Source of the DNA: Alphaproteobacteria bacterium
GTDB lineage: Bacteria > Pseudomonadota > Alphaproteobacteria > Micavibrionales > UBA2020
DNA: 44,918 bases
Direction of reading: 5' to 3'
NCBI GenBank assembly: GCA_028817795.1
Contig: JAPPOU010000155.1
Span: 67,365 to 112,282, forward strand
Below, piece after piece: positions 24,704 to 33,422 of this stretch. Position numbers and translations under genes: made by a program. Below the pieces are notes generated by a model. It worked only from the letters and a program-made list of their open reading frames with translations, made no database searches and was not told the origin of the DNA. Within the stretch, counting starts at the first letter, position 1; each line of letters opens with the position of its first letter.

Positions 24704-26038
24704 CTATATATTTTCCGCCTGATCGGGCTTGCCAAACAAAAAGCCTTGCCCGTAATCGATCTCGATATCCAGCAAATCCAGAAGCTGTTTTTCCGATTCA
24801 ATTTTTTCAACGATCAGGTCGATGCCGTTGTTATCAAGGTCCATCTTCATGCGGCTCATGCGGTGGTATCCGCCATAAGATTTCATTTCTTTTAAAATCA
24901 TGGCAGCATCTGTTTTGATAAAGCGCACATGCCGGGCCTCAAGGAACGAAAAATCAAATGACATGGAATCCACGCGGTCCATAGAAAAACGGCACCCCAG
25001 ACGCACCAGCCCATCCAACACAGGCAACGTTTCCGCCGACATGGTGGCAAGGTCTTGCTGCCCCATTTCAAACACCAGACGCGGGGCCAAGGTTCTGTTT
25101 TGCGAAATAAATTCGACAAGATCACCCATGAACTTTGGGTCATTCAGCGTCAGGCTGGTGATATTGCAGAAAAAAGCGCGGTTAAAGTGCTCTTCCTCCG
25201 TATCGCGGATCATCTGCAGGCCACGCAACAGCAGCAGGTTGTCGATCACAGGCACAAGGTCTTGCTTCATCGCGACTTCAATATACCGCTCTGCCGGAAG
25301 ATAAACATTCGGCTTGATGCGAATGCGCGAAAACATCTCATAAAACCGCACCTTACGCTGCGGCAGGTTCACGACCGGCTGCATGAACAGGTCGACCCTG
25401 TCATTTTCCACCGCTGCCCGCACAATTTCCAACACCTGTGCATCCGTTAAACGGCGGCCAACAGTCCGCATGCCCCGTGCATCCAGCGGCGCATCTTTTT
25501 CCGCTACACCAACGTTGAACGCCGAAAAACGGTCTTCTCCCTCGCCCTCTTCCTTCACAGGCATACCAATGCCCGCCAGCTGATCCGCCAGCGCCTTTAG
25601 CATGCGCTGCTCAACAGCTTCGCCCGGCAGATTGCCGTAGCTCCGCGCCAACGTGCCGGCGGCTGACAAATTCTTTTTCAGGCCGGCAAGATCATTGCGG
25701 TTGCGCGCCGTTTCGCGCACCAAACGCTCGTAATCGCCGCCCATTTTCTGCAATTGATCTATGATTTTCGATTCCCATACCCGGCGCGAGCGCATTTCAA
25801 CAAAAACCAGCCCCGCCACGCAGGACAAAGCCAGTATCAAGAATGCCATGCGTGGAGAAACAGCGCTGGCCAGAAAAATCAGCACCGTTGCAAACCCCAT
25901 GCTGATGACAATGTTTTTAAATGTCAGGACATGGCGAAAAACGTACGCCTGCACACTTTGGCGTTGCGGGGTTTTACGCTGAAAAGCACCGGGGCGCAGG
26001 ATATTATCATCGCCCGTCTTTTTTTCTTGCGACGTCAT
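24704..26038 (-). CDS. TipF-like membrane protein with degenerate EAL domain
   Basis: 444 aa. Architecture: cytoplasmic basic N-terminus, two membrane helices (NIVISMGFATVLIFLASA and AFLILALSCVAGLVFVE, about residues 37-75), a coiled coil (about 82-130), and an EAL-type domain (about 205-440). Catalytic positions are changed: EMF in FYEMFSR instead of EAL, and SMDRVDS where DDFGTG is expected; FCNITSLTLND, VFEMGQQD, FIKTDA and YGQGFLFGKP remain. This layout and degeneracy match Caulobacter TipF, a cyclic-di-GMP-binding flagellar positioning factor. A c-di-GMP sensor role is inference; phosphodiesterase activity is unlikely. Its start overlaps the pyrD stop by ATGA. Confidence 0.8.
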   Translation of the reverse strand: MTSQEKKTGDDNILRPGAFQRKTPQRQSVQAYVFRHVLTFKNIVISMGFATVLIFLASAVSPRMAFLILALSCVAGLVFVEMRSRRVWESKIIDQLQKMGGDYERLVRETARNRNDLAGLKKNLSAAGTLARSYGNLPGEAVEQRMLKALADQLAGIGMPVKEEGEGEDRFSAFNVGVAEKDAPLDARGMRTVGRRLTDAQVLEIVRAAVENDRVDLFMQPVVNLPQRKVRFYEMFSRIRIKPNVYLPAERYIEVAMKQDLVPVIDNLLLLRGLQMIRDTEEEHFNRAFFCNITSLTLNDPKFMGDLVEFISQNRTLAPRLVFEMGQQDLATMSAETLPVLDGLVRLGCRFSMDRVDSMSFDFSFLEARHVRFIKTDAAMILKEMKSYGGYHRMSRMKMDLDNNGIDLIVEKIESEKQLLDLLDIEIDYGQGFLFGKPDQAENI

Positions 26039-27108
26039 GCGACAGCCCCCTTGCTTGCTCTGTCTTTTTTGTGCGCAAGACCGACAGCGTCTGAAATATG
26101 CGACAACCCTTCGGCCTCCAGCTTTTCAACAAGCCCTGCCAAAATGTCCCGCACCAAACGCGGGCCTTGATATACAAGACCTGTATAAACCTGCACTAAT
26201 GACGCGCCCGCGCAAATTTTCTCCCAAGCATCATCAACGCTGGCAATGCCGCCGACACCCACGATTTTCAAGTCTCCGCCGGTCATGTCATAGTAATCCA
26301 TGATTGCCTGCGTCGATAAATCTTTCAAAAGCTGTCCGCTTAGGCCGCCTCTTTGTTCCTTTAATTTTTCCGGCACGGCGTCCGGGCGTGTATGCGAGGT
26401 ATTCGAGACAAGCACCCCCTCCACCCTCTGCTGGCGCACAACCTCCACAACGTCTTCGCGCTGTTCGTGCGTCAAGTCTGGGGAAACCTTTAGCAACAGC
26501 GGCGTTTTGCCATGCACTTCATCCATTTCGGTCAAAAGGCGGTTGAGATCATCGCGCATTTGCAAATCGGGCAGGCCTTGCGTATTGGGGCACGACACGT
26601 TGACGGTGATATAAGACGCCCATGGCGCAAGACGGGAAAAACAGGTTTTATAATCTGCAATAGGGTCTTCACTACCTTTGTTAACACCAATATTCGCTCC
26701 CACGCGCACGCTGGGCTTTTTCCGGCGAAACGCCGCCAACCGCGCCGCGAAAGCATCCAGCCCCCGTCCCGGAAAACCCATGCAGTTGATGACAGATTTA
26801 TTTTTCTGGTCGCGAAACAGGCGCGGGCGCGGATTGCCCTCTTGCGGGTGTAATGTAACCGTGCCGGTTTCGACAAAACCAAACCCCATATCAAAAAGCC
26901 CTGACAGCGCCTCCGCATCCTTGTCAAACCCCGCCGCTAGCCCCAGCGGGTTTGGGAAGTGCAGGCCAAACATATCCGATTTCAGTGCATCATGCTTGAA
27001 ATGGCAACGCGGCCCCAGCCGCAGCCGCAACATATTCAACGTTGCGCGGTGCGCCGTTTCCGGCGGCATCGACATCAACAACGGTTTTAACATGGTGTAA
27101 ACAGCCAT
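26035..27108 (-). CDS. pyrD: dihydroorotate dehydrogenase (quinone), class 2
   Basis: 357 aa. Oxidises dihydroorotate to orotate in pyrimidine synthesis, with FMN and a membrane quinone. Class 2 features: N-terminal helical extension (MLKPLLMSMPPETAHRATLN), then NPLGLAAGFDKDAEAL, the ETGTVTLHPQEGNPRPRLFR segment, INCMGFPGRG, VNVSCPNTQGLPDLQ, GVLVSNT, GGLSGQLL and the FMN-phosphate site GVGGI with AGASLVQVYTGLVYQGP. The catalytic-base position (residue 173) is Cys, not the Ser usual in class 2. It starts within the thrC stop (TAATG) and overlaps the tipF-like gene by 4 nt. Confidence 0.95.
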   Translation of the reverse strand: MAVYTMLKPLLMSMPPETAHRATLNMLRLRLGPRCHFKHDALKSDMFGLHFPNPLGLAAGFDKDAEALSGLFDMGFGFVETGTVTLHPQEGNPRPRLFRDQKNKSVINCMGFPGRGLDAFAARLAAFRRKKPSVRVGANIGVNKGSEDPIADYKTCFSRLAPWASYITVNVSCPNTQGLPDLQMRDDLNRLLTEMDEVHGKTPLLLKVSPDLTHEQREDVVEVVRQQRVEGVLVSNTSHTRPDAVPEKLKEQRGGLSGQLLKDLSTQAIMDYYDMTGGDLKIVGVGGIASVDDAWEKICAGASLVQVYTGLVYQGPRLVRDILAGLVEKLEAEGLSHISDAVGLAHKKDRASKGAVA

Positions 27109-28502
27109 TATCCTGCTCCTTTGCGGATGTAATCTTTCACCGCTGCCAGATCATTCGACAGCGTTTCGTATTTCTCTTCACGTGTAAAAATATCAGACAT
27201 ATGCGCGGGCAAATCTGGCGTTTCCCCTGTCGCGTCGCGCACAGCATCCGGGAATTTTGCAGGATGCGCTGTCGCCAACGTCACATATACGCTGTCCGGG
27301 TGTTTTTTCCGGTCATCTTCGGCAACCGCAAGCCCCACCGCCGTATGCGGGTCAACCAAGTATTGATGATCCCGCCAATAACGGCCAATGATATCCTTGG
27401 TTGCATTATCACCGCACCGACCTGTGCCAAAAACAGCACGCACGCCCTCCATCACCTCGTCTTCCAGATGATACGCGCCACCACCTGCAAAATGGATCAT
27501 GGTTTGCGCGACTGCTTCGGGCCTACGCCCGAAAACATCGAACAACAGGCGTTCAAAGTTGCTGGAGACCTGAATATCCATGCTGGGGCTGAGCGTAGGC
27601 ACAACCCCTTCCTGCTTCATGCGGCCCGTTGTAAAAAAGCGATAGAGGATATCATTCGCATTGGTTGCCGTAATTAACCTGTCCACGGGCGCACCCATGG
27701 ATTTTGCAACATACCCTGCATAAATATTGCCAAAGTTTCCTGTCGGCACACAGAAGGTCACAGGCTTATGCGTTTCCGCCCTGATCCGCGCCGATGCATA
27801 GACATAGTAAACGACCTGCGCCAATATCCGCGCCCAATTAATAGAGTTGACGGCAGACAGGTTTTTCTCTGCCCGAAACGTTTCATCTGCAAACAACGCT
27901 TTTACAAGGTTCTGGCAGTCATCAAAGCTGCCTTCTATCGCGATATTTCTGACGTTTGCATCATGCACCGTCGTCATCTGGCGGCGCTGCACGTCCGAAA
28001 CGCGGCCTTTAGGGTGCAAAATAAAAATATCCGCTGTATCCTTGCCTGCAAAGGCATGAATGGCCGCCGACCCCGTATCGCCCGACGTGGCCCCGACAAT
28101 CGTTATTTTTTTCTTTTCATGTTTCAGCAGATGATCGAATACATGCCCCAAAAACTGCATAGCGACATCCTTGAACGCCAGCGTCGGGCCATGAAATAAC
28201 TCCATAAGGTAAAAACCGGACGAAAGCTCTTTTATCGGCGCAACGCCGCCTTCAAAAACACCATAGGAGTCCTTCAAAATACGAACAAGATCAGCCTGCG
28301 CCACGCCGTTCCCGATAAAGGGGGCCATGACGCGCCACGCGACCTCCACATAATTCTGGTGCGCCATGTTCGCAATGTCTTCACCGGAAAGCTGCGGGCA
28401 GGCTTCGGGCACATACAACCCGCCGTCCGCCGCAAGGCCGGTCAATGTTACGCCCGGAAACGCCAAAGACGGCGCGGCACCACGGGTGCTGATATATTTC
28501 AT
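27108..28502 (-). CDS. thrC: threonine synthase
   Basis: 464 aa. PLP-dependent conversion of O-phosphohomoserine to threonine. Seen: the family N-terminus MKYISTRGAAPSLAFPGVTL with GLAADGGLYVPE, FHGPTLAFKDVAMQFLG holding the PLP Lys (about residue 110), GATSGDTGSAAIHAFAGKD, and PTGNFGNIYAGYVAKSMG (phosphate-binding turn). Length and the N-terminal domain agree with the long bacterial type. ATGA overlap with the upstream M32 peptidase, one-base overlap with pyrD. Linkage of surf1 and thrC next to the cytochrome oxidase genes is common in alphaproteobacteria. Confidence 0.95.
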   Translation of the reverse strand: MKYISTRGAAPSLAFPGVTLTGLAADGGLYVPEACPQLSGEDIANMAHQNYVEVAWRVMAPFIGNGVAQADLVRILKDSYGVFEGGVAPIKELSSGFYLMELFHGPTLAFKDVAMQFLGHVFDHLLKHEKKKITIVGATSGDTGSAAIHAFAGKDTADIFILHPKGRVSDVQRRQMTTVHDANVRNIAIEGSFDDCQNLVKALFADETFRAEKNLSAVNSINWARILAQVVYYVYASARIRAETHKPVTFCVPTGNFGNIYAGYVAKSMGAPVDRLITATNANDILYRFFTTGRMKQEGVVPTLSPSMDIQVSSNFERLLFDVFGRRPEAVAQTMIHFAGGGAYHLEDEVMEGVRAVFGTGRCGDNATKDIIGRYWRDHQYLVDPHTAVGLAVAEDDRKKHPDSVYVTLATAHPAKFPDAVRDATGETPDLPAHMSDIFTREEKYETLSNDLAAVKDYIRKGAG

Positions 28503-29989
28503 GCTCCATCCCCCGCATAACGTTTTTTCAAATGCGCTTTATACGGCGCGGCAGACAGGCGTGTGCCCGTGACGTTCAAAATCAGATCCTGCGGCGTATA
28601 CAGACACGCCTTTGATTGCACATTGTCTTTCAACCAGCCTGTAAACGCGCCAAAATCACCCTGTTCCACGCTACTCCAGACAGTCGGCATATCTTTTTCC
28701 ATTTTCTCGACCCATTGCGCTGCAATAATGGCCCCCAGCGCATAAGCGGGAAAATATCCGAACGATCCGCAATACCAGTGGATATCCTGCAAGCACCCTG
28801 CCGCATCGTTTGGCGGCACAGTGCCAATCAGCTTTTGCATTTCGGCATTCCAGGCTTCAGGCAGGTCCTTCACGGCCAGCTTTCCCGCCACCATGTCTTT
28901 TTCAAGGCGCATGCGCAAAATAATGTGCAGGGGGTACGTCACCTCGTCTGATTCAACGCGGATCAGGCTACGCGTGACACGGGTCGTATGACGCCACAGG
29001 TTCTCTGCCGTATGCGCGCCGCCGCCATCGCCCAAGAATTCCTGCACCATGGGCGCAAAAAACTCCCAATACGGGCGGGCGCGGCCCAGCTGCATATCAA
29101 TGCTCAAGGATTGTGATTCATGTATTGCCATGCCCATGTTCTGGCTGGCCCCGACAGGCTGGTGGTGCCATTTTTTTGGTGTATAGCGATCATAGAACCC
29201 ATGACCGACTTCATGCGCCACGCCCTGCATGGCATCGGTAAAATCAGCTTCCTTGTAACGCGTCGTCACGCGTACATCATCGCCTATACCCATGCTAAAG
29301 GGATGCGCCGACGTATCCAGCCGCCCTTTTTTAAAATCAAAACCCAATGCCTCCGCCACGCGACGGCACAATTGTTCCTGTAACACAGGATTGTAATTGC
29401 CCGGCAGCGGTATCGTGTCTTGTTGCGTTTGTAAAACTTTATCAAGAAAGCCGGGCAGGAAGGCCGCAAGATCATCAAAAACGCCCTCAACCTCGGCCAC
29501 CGTCATACCGGGGGCGTAATGATCCATCAAAGATTCATAAGGCGTAACGCCCAGAGTCCCAGATAAAACCTCTGCCTCTTCGCGTACCAGCTCCACAAGC
29601 TCTTCCAGCGCAGGGCGAACCTTTTCAAAATCACTTTCCTTTTTCGCTGCCCGCCAAATCGTTTCCGTTTCCGATGCCTGCACCATTTTACGGCGGATTA
29701 GACCTTCCGGCACAGCCGTCGCCCGCTTGTGCAGACGGGCAATCATATCAAGGTTCGCCTTTTGCCAGTCATTCAGCTCACCCCGGTTTGCCTTTGCAAG
29801 CCAATCCCCCACTTCGGGCGCCGTGACCAGACCGTGAATCTTCACGGCCAGCACCGACATTTGCCGCGCGCGTTGATGCACGCCATCCTGCGGCATAAGA
29901 ACCGACTGATCCCAGTTCAAAAATGACTGTATCTGGTTCAACGCCGTCACGTCAGAAAACCGTGCTTCCAGATTTTTATAGGCTTCCAT
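28499..29989 (-). CDS. M32 family metallocarboxypeptidase
   Basis: 496 aa, the usual length of thermostable carboxypeptidase 1 (Taq) family enzymes. Removes C-terminal residues from peptides, using a divalent metal; cytoplasmic. Seen: LNWDQSVLMPQDGVHQRARQ (about residues 24-43), HPFSMGIGDDVRVTTRY, the zinc motif HEVGHGFYD (about 258-266), the further ligand Glu in IHESQSLSID (about 288), and C-terminal IHWYCGSFGYFPAYALGAI. The start overlaps the surf1 stop by 14 nt and the stop overlaps thrC by ATGA. Confidence 0.94.
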   Translation of the reverse strand: MEAYKNLEARFSDVTALNQIQSFLNWDQSVLMPQDGVHQRARQMSVLAVKIHGLVTAPEVGDWLAKANRGELNDWQKANLDMIARLHKRATAVPEGLIRRKMVQASETETIWRAAKKESDFEKVRPALEELVELVREEAEVLSGTLGVTPYESLMDHYAPGMTVAEVEGVFDDLAAFLPGFLDKVLQTQQDTIPLPGNYNPVLQEQLCRRVAEALGFDFKKGRLDTSAHPFSMGIGDDVRVTTRYKEADFTDAMQGVAHEVGHGFYDRYTPKKWHHQPVGASQNMGMAIHESQSLSIDMQLGRARPYWEFFAPMVQEFLGDGGGAHTAENLWRHTTRVTRSLIRVESDEVTYPLHIILRMRLEKDMVAGKLAVKDLPEAWNAEMQKLIGTVPPNDAAGCLQDIHWYCGSFGYFPAYALGAIIAAQWVEKMEKDMPTVWSSVEQGDFGAFTGWLKDNVQSKACLYTPQDLILNVTGTRLSAAPYKAHLKKRYAGDGA

Positions 29990-30686
29990 GATAGCTCACC
30001 CTTTTTTCTTCTTTTCTACCGCTGTAACAAAACAGCGCAAACATCACCAGCATCACGCCCGCCATCGTAAACCAGAACGCCGCATACTGGCGGTGGTTAT
30101 TCGGCATATCCGGCACAACCGCGCTGCCTGCGGGATAAACACCCTCTGGCTGCAAGGGGATATGCACCACCAGCGGCAGCGGCGTATCCAGTTGCGCTTC
30201 ACGTGCCAGCGCGTTGACATCAGGCCAGTAATACATTGCCTTAATCGGCACATTTTCAGGCGCATGGCGCGGGCGCACAGGCACACGGGCCACGCCTTCT
30301 ATCTGCGTAAGCCCTGCCGGCTCTGGAACCCACTGCACATCCGTCCATCCCCTGTCGATAATCACGATGCCGCCGGACACGCGACGAAAAGGCGTTAACA
30401 AATGATAGCCGGGCTTTCCGTTTTTAAAACGCGGGTAGAGCATAGCGGCATCGCCATGCAGATATTCCCCCGCCAAAGACACGCGGCGGAAATCCCATGA
30501 AGCCGGGTCATCCAGCGTTTCCGGCAAGGGCGCAGCAGGCAATGACATTTGCGCTTCAACCTTGGCGATCAACGCTTCTTTCCACGCAAGGCGCTGCAAC
30601 TGCCAACCCCCCAACGCCACAAGCACAGCGAAGGCGAGCAAGACTATAGCCAAAGACCATATGGAAAGGCGCTTGTTATTCGTCAT
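29976..30686 (-). CDS. surf1: SURF1 family cytochrome oxidase assembly protein
   Basis: 236 aa from the ATG at 30686, preceded by AGGGTT; upstream frame extension lacks support. SURF1 proteins assist heme a insertion into CoxA. Two membrane helices bracket a periplasmic domain: helix 1 LAIVLLAFAVLVALGGWQLQ (about 11-30) ending in the family motif GGWQLQRLAWKEALI, and helix 2 AAFWFTMAGVMLVMFALFCY near the C-terminus. Also FRRVSLAGEYLH, GYHLLTPFRR, VIIDRGW and NNHRQYAAFWF. It is separated from the rest of the oxidase cluster by four accessory genes and has its own promoter. Confidence 0.92.
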   Translation of the reverse strand: MTNNKRLSIWSLAIVLLAFAVLVALGGWQLQRLAWKEALIAKVEAQMSLPAAPLPETLDDPASWDFRRVSLAGEYLHGDAAMLYPRFKNGKPGYHLLTPFRRVSGGIVIIDRGWTDVQWVPEPAGLTQIEGVARVPVRPRHAPENVPIKAMYYWPDVNALAREAQLDTPLPLVVHIPLQPEGVYPAGSAVVPDMPNNHRQYAAFWFTMAGVMLVMFALFCYSGRKEEKRVSYHGSL

Positions 30687-30706
30687 ATATTGTAACCCTG
30701 TGTGCC

Positions 30707-30736
30707 ATTTTAAGGCCCAAACCCAAGAAACAACAA
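30707..30736 (-). promoter_or_regulatory. promoter of surf1 operon
   Basis: Minus-strand TTGTTG (30731-30736), 18-nt spacer, TAAAAT (30707-30712), 20 nt before the surf1 ATG. A local promoter makes sense because the operon is cut off from the oxidase genes. Confidence 0.45.
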
Positions 30737-30834
30737 CCCTTTTTGGGAATATCACCCTCGTATTTAACAGATTGTTTTGCGGGGCGTGAAATGACATAGT
30801 AGACACCGTAAAAAACCCCCTCAGAGAGGAAGAC

Positions 30835-31896
30835 ATGAAACTGAAAGTCCTTCACACTAGCGGCACTCACCATGATGTCGGTCTGGCCATGGGCCAGCAG
30901 GGCAAAGACGCGCTGCACAACATTATTTTCAAGCTGCCCCGCTTTCAACACCTCAAACAACACTATGCGGACAGCGAAGACCTACGTGACATGATGAAAC
31001 GCGCCGAAGAAACATTCCCTCAATATTGCGATGAGCTTCGCGGTATTGCAGACGGCGCAGGCACATCTTACGAAGACATCTTCCTATGGAACTGTCGCGG
31101 AGATTTTCCAAAAGAAATCGGCTGTACAGTTGAAACCGCAGGCTGCACAGATATTCTTATCGCTCCTCAGGGCGAGCAGAAAAACGGCATCATCGCACAT
31201 AACGAAGATGGCAATACAAAACTGCACGGTCACTGTTTTGTTGTACACGGACATTTCAATGCAAAAGCAGAGCCGCATGAAATAGAAAGTTTTTCCTACC
31301 CCGGCATGCTCATGGGGCACACCTTTGCTGCAAACAGTCACGGACTGGCGCTCACCATCAACCATTTGCCATGGCATACAAAGACAAACGGCATTCCACG
31401 TCACTTCATCTGCCGCGCCATCCTTGACTGCAAAACAAAAGAAGAAGCCGTCAATATCATAAAAACACATATCAGCAGCGGCAGCTTTAACTACAATATC
31501 GGACAGGCCGGAGAAAACACGATTTTGGCAATCGAAGCCCCCTCCGGCACACACAAGACAGTTCAAGTTACAGACCGTTTTGCACACGCCAATCATTGCA
31601 TACAACCGGAACAGGCCTCTCTTTACCCTCCCGTGAACGGCAGCACAGCGCACAGGCAGGCACGTGCTGATGCGCTGCTACCGCATATCACCCCAACAGA
31701 GCAAGATGCGCTCGGCATTCTTTTTGATAAGGGTGATAAAGATCTGCCAATTTTACGAGATGCTTCTGGCCCAGATACCGGCGTTGCCACACTGGCAACT
31801 GCCGTTTTTCAGCTCAAACAAAAAAGCGTAAGCTGGACATTTTACGACAGCCAGACACAACAGCCGGTCCACAAAGGACAATTCTCAATTCCCTAA
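30835..31896 (+). CDS. C45-type Ntn-hydrolase (acyl-CoA:6-APA acyltransferase family)
   Basis: 353 aa with GAGAGGAAG just before the ATG. The family comprises N-terminal-nucleophile hydrolases that self-cleave before a Cys and act on amide bonds. Seen: HHDVGLAMGQQGKDAL near the N-terminus, FPQYCDELRGIADGAG (about 62-77), FLWNCRGDF, the likely autocleavage site AGCTDILIA (Cys near residue 103), IIAHNEDG, PGMLMGHTFAANSHGLALTI and FNYNIGQAGENTILAIE. Substrate unknown: penicillin-type, acyl-homoserine lactone-like or peptide amides are all possible. Accessory position inside the cox/surf1 linkage. Confidence 0.82.
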   Translation: MKLKVLHTSGTHHDVGLAMGQQGKDALHNIIFKLPRFQHLKQHYADSEDLRDMMKRAEETFPQYCDELRGIADGAGTSYEDIFLWNCRGDFPKEIGCTVETAGCTDILIAPQGEQKNGIIAHNEDGNTKLHGHCFVVHGHFNAKAEPHEIESFSYPGMLMGHTFAANSHGLALTINHLPWHTKTNGIPRHFICRAILDCKTKEEAVNIIKTHISSGSFNYNIGQAGENTILAIEAPSGTHKTVQVTDRFAHANHCIQPEQASLYPPVNGSTAHRQARADALLPHITPTEQDALGILFDKGDKDLPILRDASGPDTGVATLATAVFQLKQKSVSWTFYDSQTQQPVHKGQFSIP

Positions 31897-31902
31897 AAGC
31901 TT

Positions 31903-32712
31903 TCACCCCAAAATAACCACTTTATAGGGAGGCGGCTCCTTCGCTTGCCGCCACCCCAAGGCGACAACTTCAGGTGGTCGCCCCGAAATTTTGTTAAAGT
32001 GACGCAAGAAAGGGCTCTCTACCGACTTGCCGTCTGCTGTGTTGCGTATCGTCACATACGACGCCTTACGCATAACGCCTTGCGCCACATAGTCCGCACG
32101 CATATGAACATCGTCCGGCACAAGATTCTTGCCATTACAATAAGGCGCATACAAGCTTGCAATCTGGGCCTGCGCCATCTGAAAACGCCCCAACTGCCGG
32201 GCAGAACCATGGAACGCATAACCGTTAAAAGCATGTGGCTTTCTCTGGGCGCGTTTATGATTGAAAGCCTCGACACAACCGGACACAAAAAGGGCCGGGC
32301 TTAATATTGCCGCTGCTGCAGTGCCCAAAGCCGTACCCACAACGCTGGTGCCCAAATGCCCGGCAGCAAAACCCGCAACGCCTGCCGCTGCGCCGCCCCA
32401 AAAACCGGCCATAACCGCAACACCATAAGCCGCCGCAACAGGCATCGCCCCGCTGGCAAGCGCAAATGCCGCTGCGCCAATTTTTGCAGCGCCACCCAAC
32501 GCGGACCAGCCGCCCACTATAACACCTATCCCCGTGGGGAGTTTTTCCAAGGGCGATAACTCTTCTGAGACACCCAACAGTTTTTGCCCCAAATGATGAT
32601 AGCCGCGCCCCGCAACAACAATAGGTGCCGCTATCCAACGCAGCGGTGTTGACAACGGCGCTGCATAGGGGTGCGATAAAATATCCTTCGTACGCTCTGC
32701 AATTTTTTTCAT
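31903..32712 (-). CDS. uncharacterised Ala/Gly-rich membrane protein, 269 aa
   Basis: Not recognised. After a basic N-terminus (about 1-60) there is a hydrophobic Ala/Gly-rich centre (about 62-150; GVIVGGWSALGG, AAGVAGFAAGHLG) with several glycine-zipper-like segments, suggesting membrane insertion or oligomerisation. The C-terminal 110 residues are soluble (YAFHGSARQLGRFQMAQAQI) and contain HFNKISGRPPEVV, matching the xFxxIxGxxPP end of the type A domain of the ankyrin proteins. It has AAGGAG 10 nt before the ATG and a TTGACA promoter. Divergent from the zincin-like gene and convergent with the C45 gene across 6 nt. Confidence 0.72.
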   Translation of the reverse strand: MKKIAERTKDILSHPYAAPLSTPLRWIAAPIVVAGRGYHHLGQKLLGVSEELSPLEKLPTGIGVIVGGWSALGGAAKIGAAAFALASGAMPVAAAYGVAVMAGFWGGAAAGVAGFAAGHLGTSVVGTALGTAAAAILSPALFVSGCVEAFNHKRAQRKPHAFNGYAFHGSARQLGRFQMAQAQIASLYAPYCNGKNLVPDDVHMRADYVAQGVMRKASYVTIRNTADGKSVESPFLRHFNKISGRPPEVVALGWRQAKEPPPYKVVILG

Positions 32713-32738
32713 AAAAAAAAGACTCCTTATATTTGCGT

Positions 32739-32767
32739 AAATTGTCCTTCGTTTTAACCTATGTCAA
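32739..32767 (-). promoter_or_regulatory. promoter of the 269-aa membrane protein gene
   Basis: Minus-strand TTGACA (32762-32767), 17-nt spacer, CAATTT (32739-32744), 26 nt before the ATG, with AAGGAG in between. Confidence 0.5.
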
Positions 32768-32834
32768 TAAAAAACAACTGCCACATCTGGCTTTTACCTT
32801 TCCATACTCAGAAAAAGGCCATATAAAAAAGACC

Positions 32835-33407
32835 ATGCAAAAAAACAACCGCAGACCTCTGACCAAAAACGAGATCGCCTTGGCCCGCAGCGTCTTTGGC
32901 AACGCCATACAATATGACGCTATCACAATTACCCAGAACCCATGGATGCCTTTCCAGCCCAAGGGCACAGCCATGACGCCGGACGGGCATTTGTATATGC
33001 ACGGCTGCTATCGCGATGATTACGCGACATCATCACCCGGCATGCAGGGGCTTTTCATTCACGAAATGGCGCATGTCTGGCAAAAGCAAAATAATATCTT
33101 AAACCCCATTGCCGAAGGGGTAAAACTGGGCATGAAATACGGTTTTAACTACAATGCCGCCTATCCCTATATGCTGGATGAAAAAAAAGACCTGCTGGAT
33201 TACAACATGGAACAACAGGCCAGCATTATCGAAGAGCATTTCATGCAGAAAAACGGGCATATCCGCTGGAATGACCGCTGCCAGAACGGATGTAACGCTA
33301 CAGAGAAATTACGGCTCTATGAAGGTGTGCTGGAAAAGTTTTTGAATAACCCTGCCTATGCACGACAGGCAAAGCCTTCCAAACCGCAAGGACCAAAAAT
33401 ATCATAG
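32835..33407 (+). CDS. vgr-related, zincin-like protein
   Basis: 190 aa from the ATG at 32835 (MQKNNRRPL); upstream codons in frame lack a start with support. RRPLTKNEIALARSVFGNAI, PFQPKGTAM and GLFIHEMAHVWQKQNN match the proteins annotated as vgr-related in sphingomonads and relatives. HEMAH is a metalloprotease-type HExxH motif (about residues 78-82); a third ligand is not evident, though EQQASIIEEHF downstream could supply a Glu. No signal peptide. It lies in the accessory block with its own upstream region. Enzyme activity is unproven. Confidence 0.75.
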   Translation: MQKNNRRPLTKNEIALARSVFGNAIQYDAITITQNPWMPFQPKGTAMTPDGHLYMHGCYRDDYATSSPGMQGLFIHEMAHVWQKQNNILNPIAEGVKLGMKYGFNYNAAYPYMLDEKKDLLDYNMEQQASIIEEHFMQKNGHIRWNDRCQNGCNATEKLRLYEGVLEKFLNNPAYARQAKPSKPQGPKIS

Positions 33408-33422
33408 ATATAGATAGTGTAA

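Noticed and set aside
30687..30836. Upstream extension of surf1
   Set aside because: The extra residues precede the conserved first membrane helix and overlap a promoter; the ATG at 30686 has a proper ribosome site.
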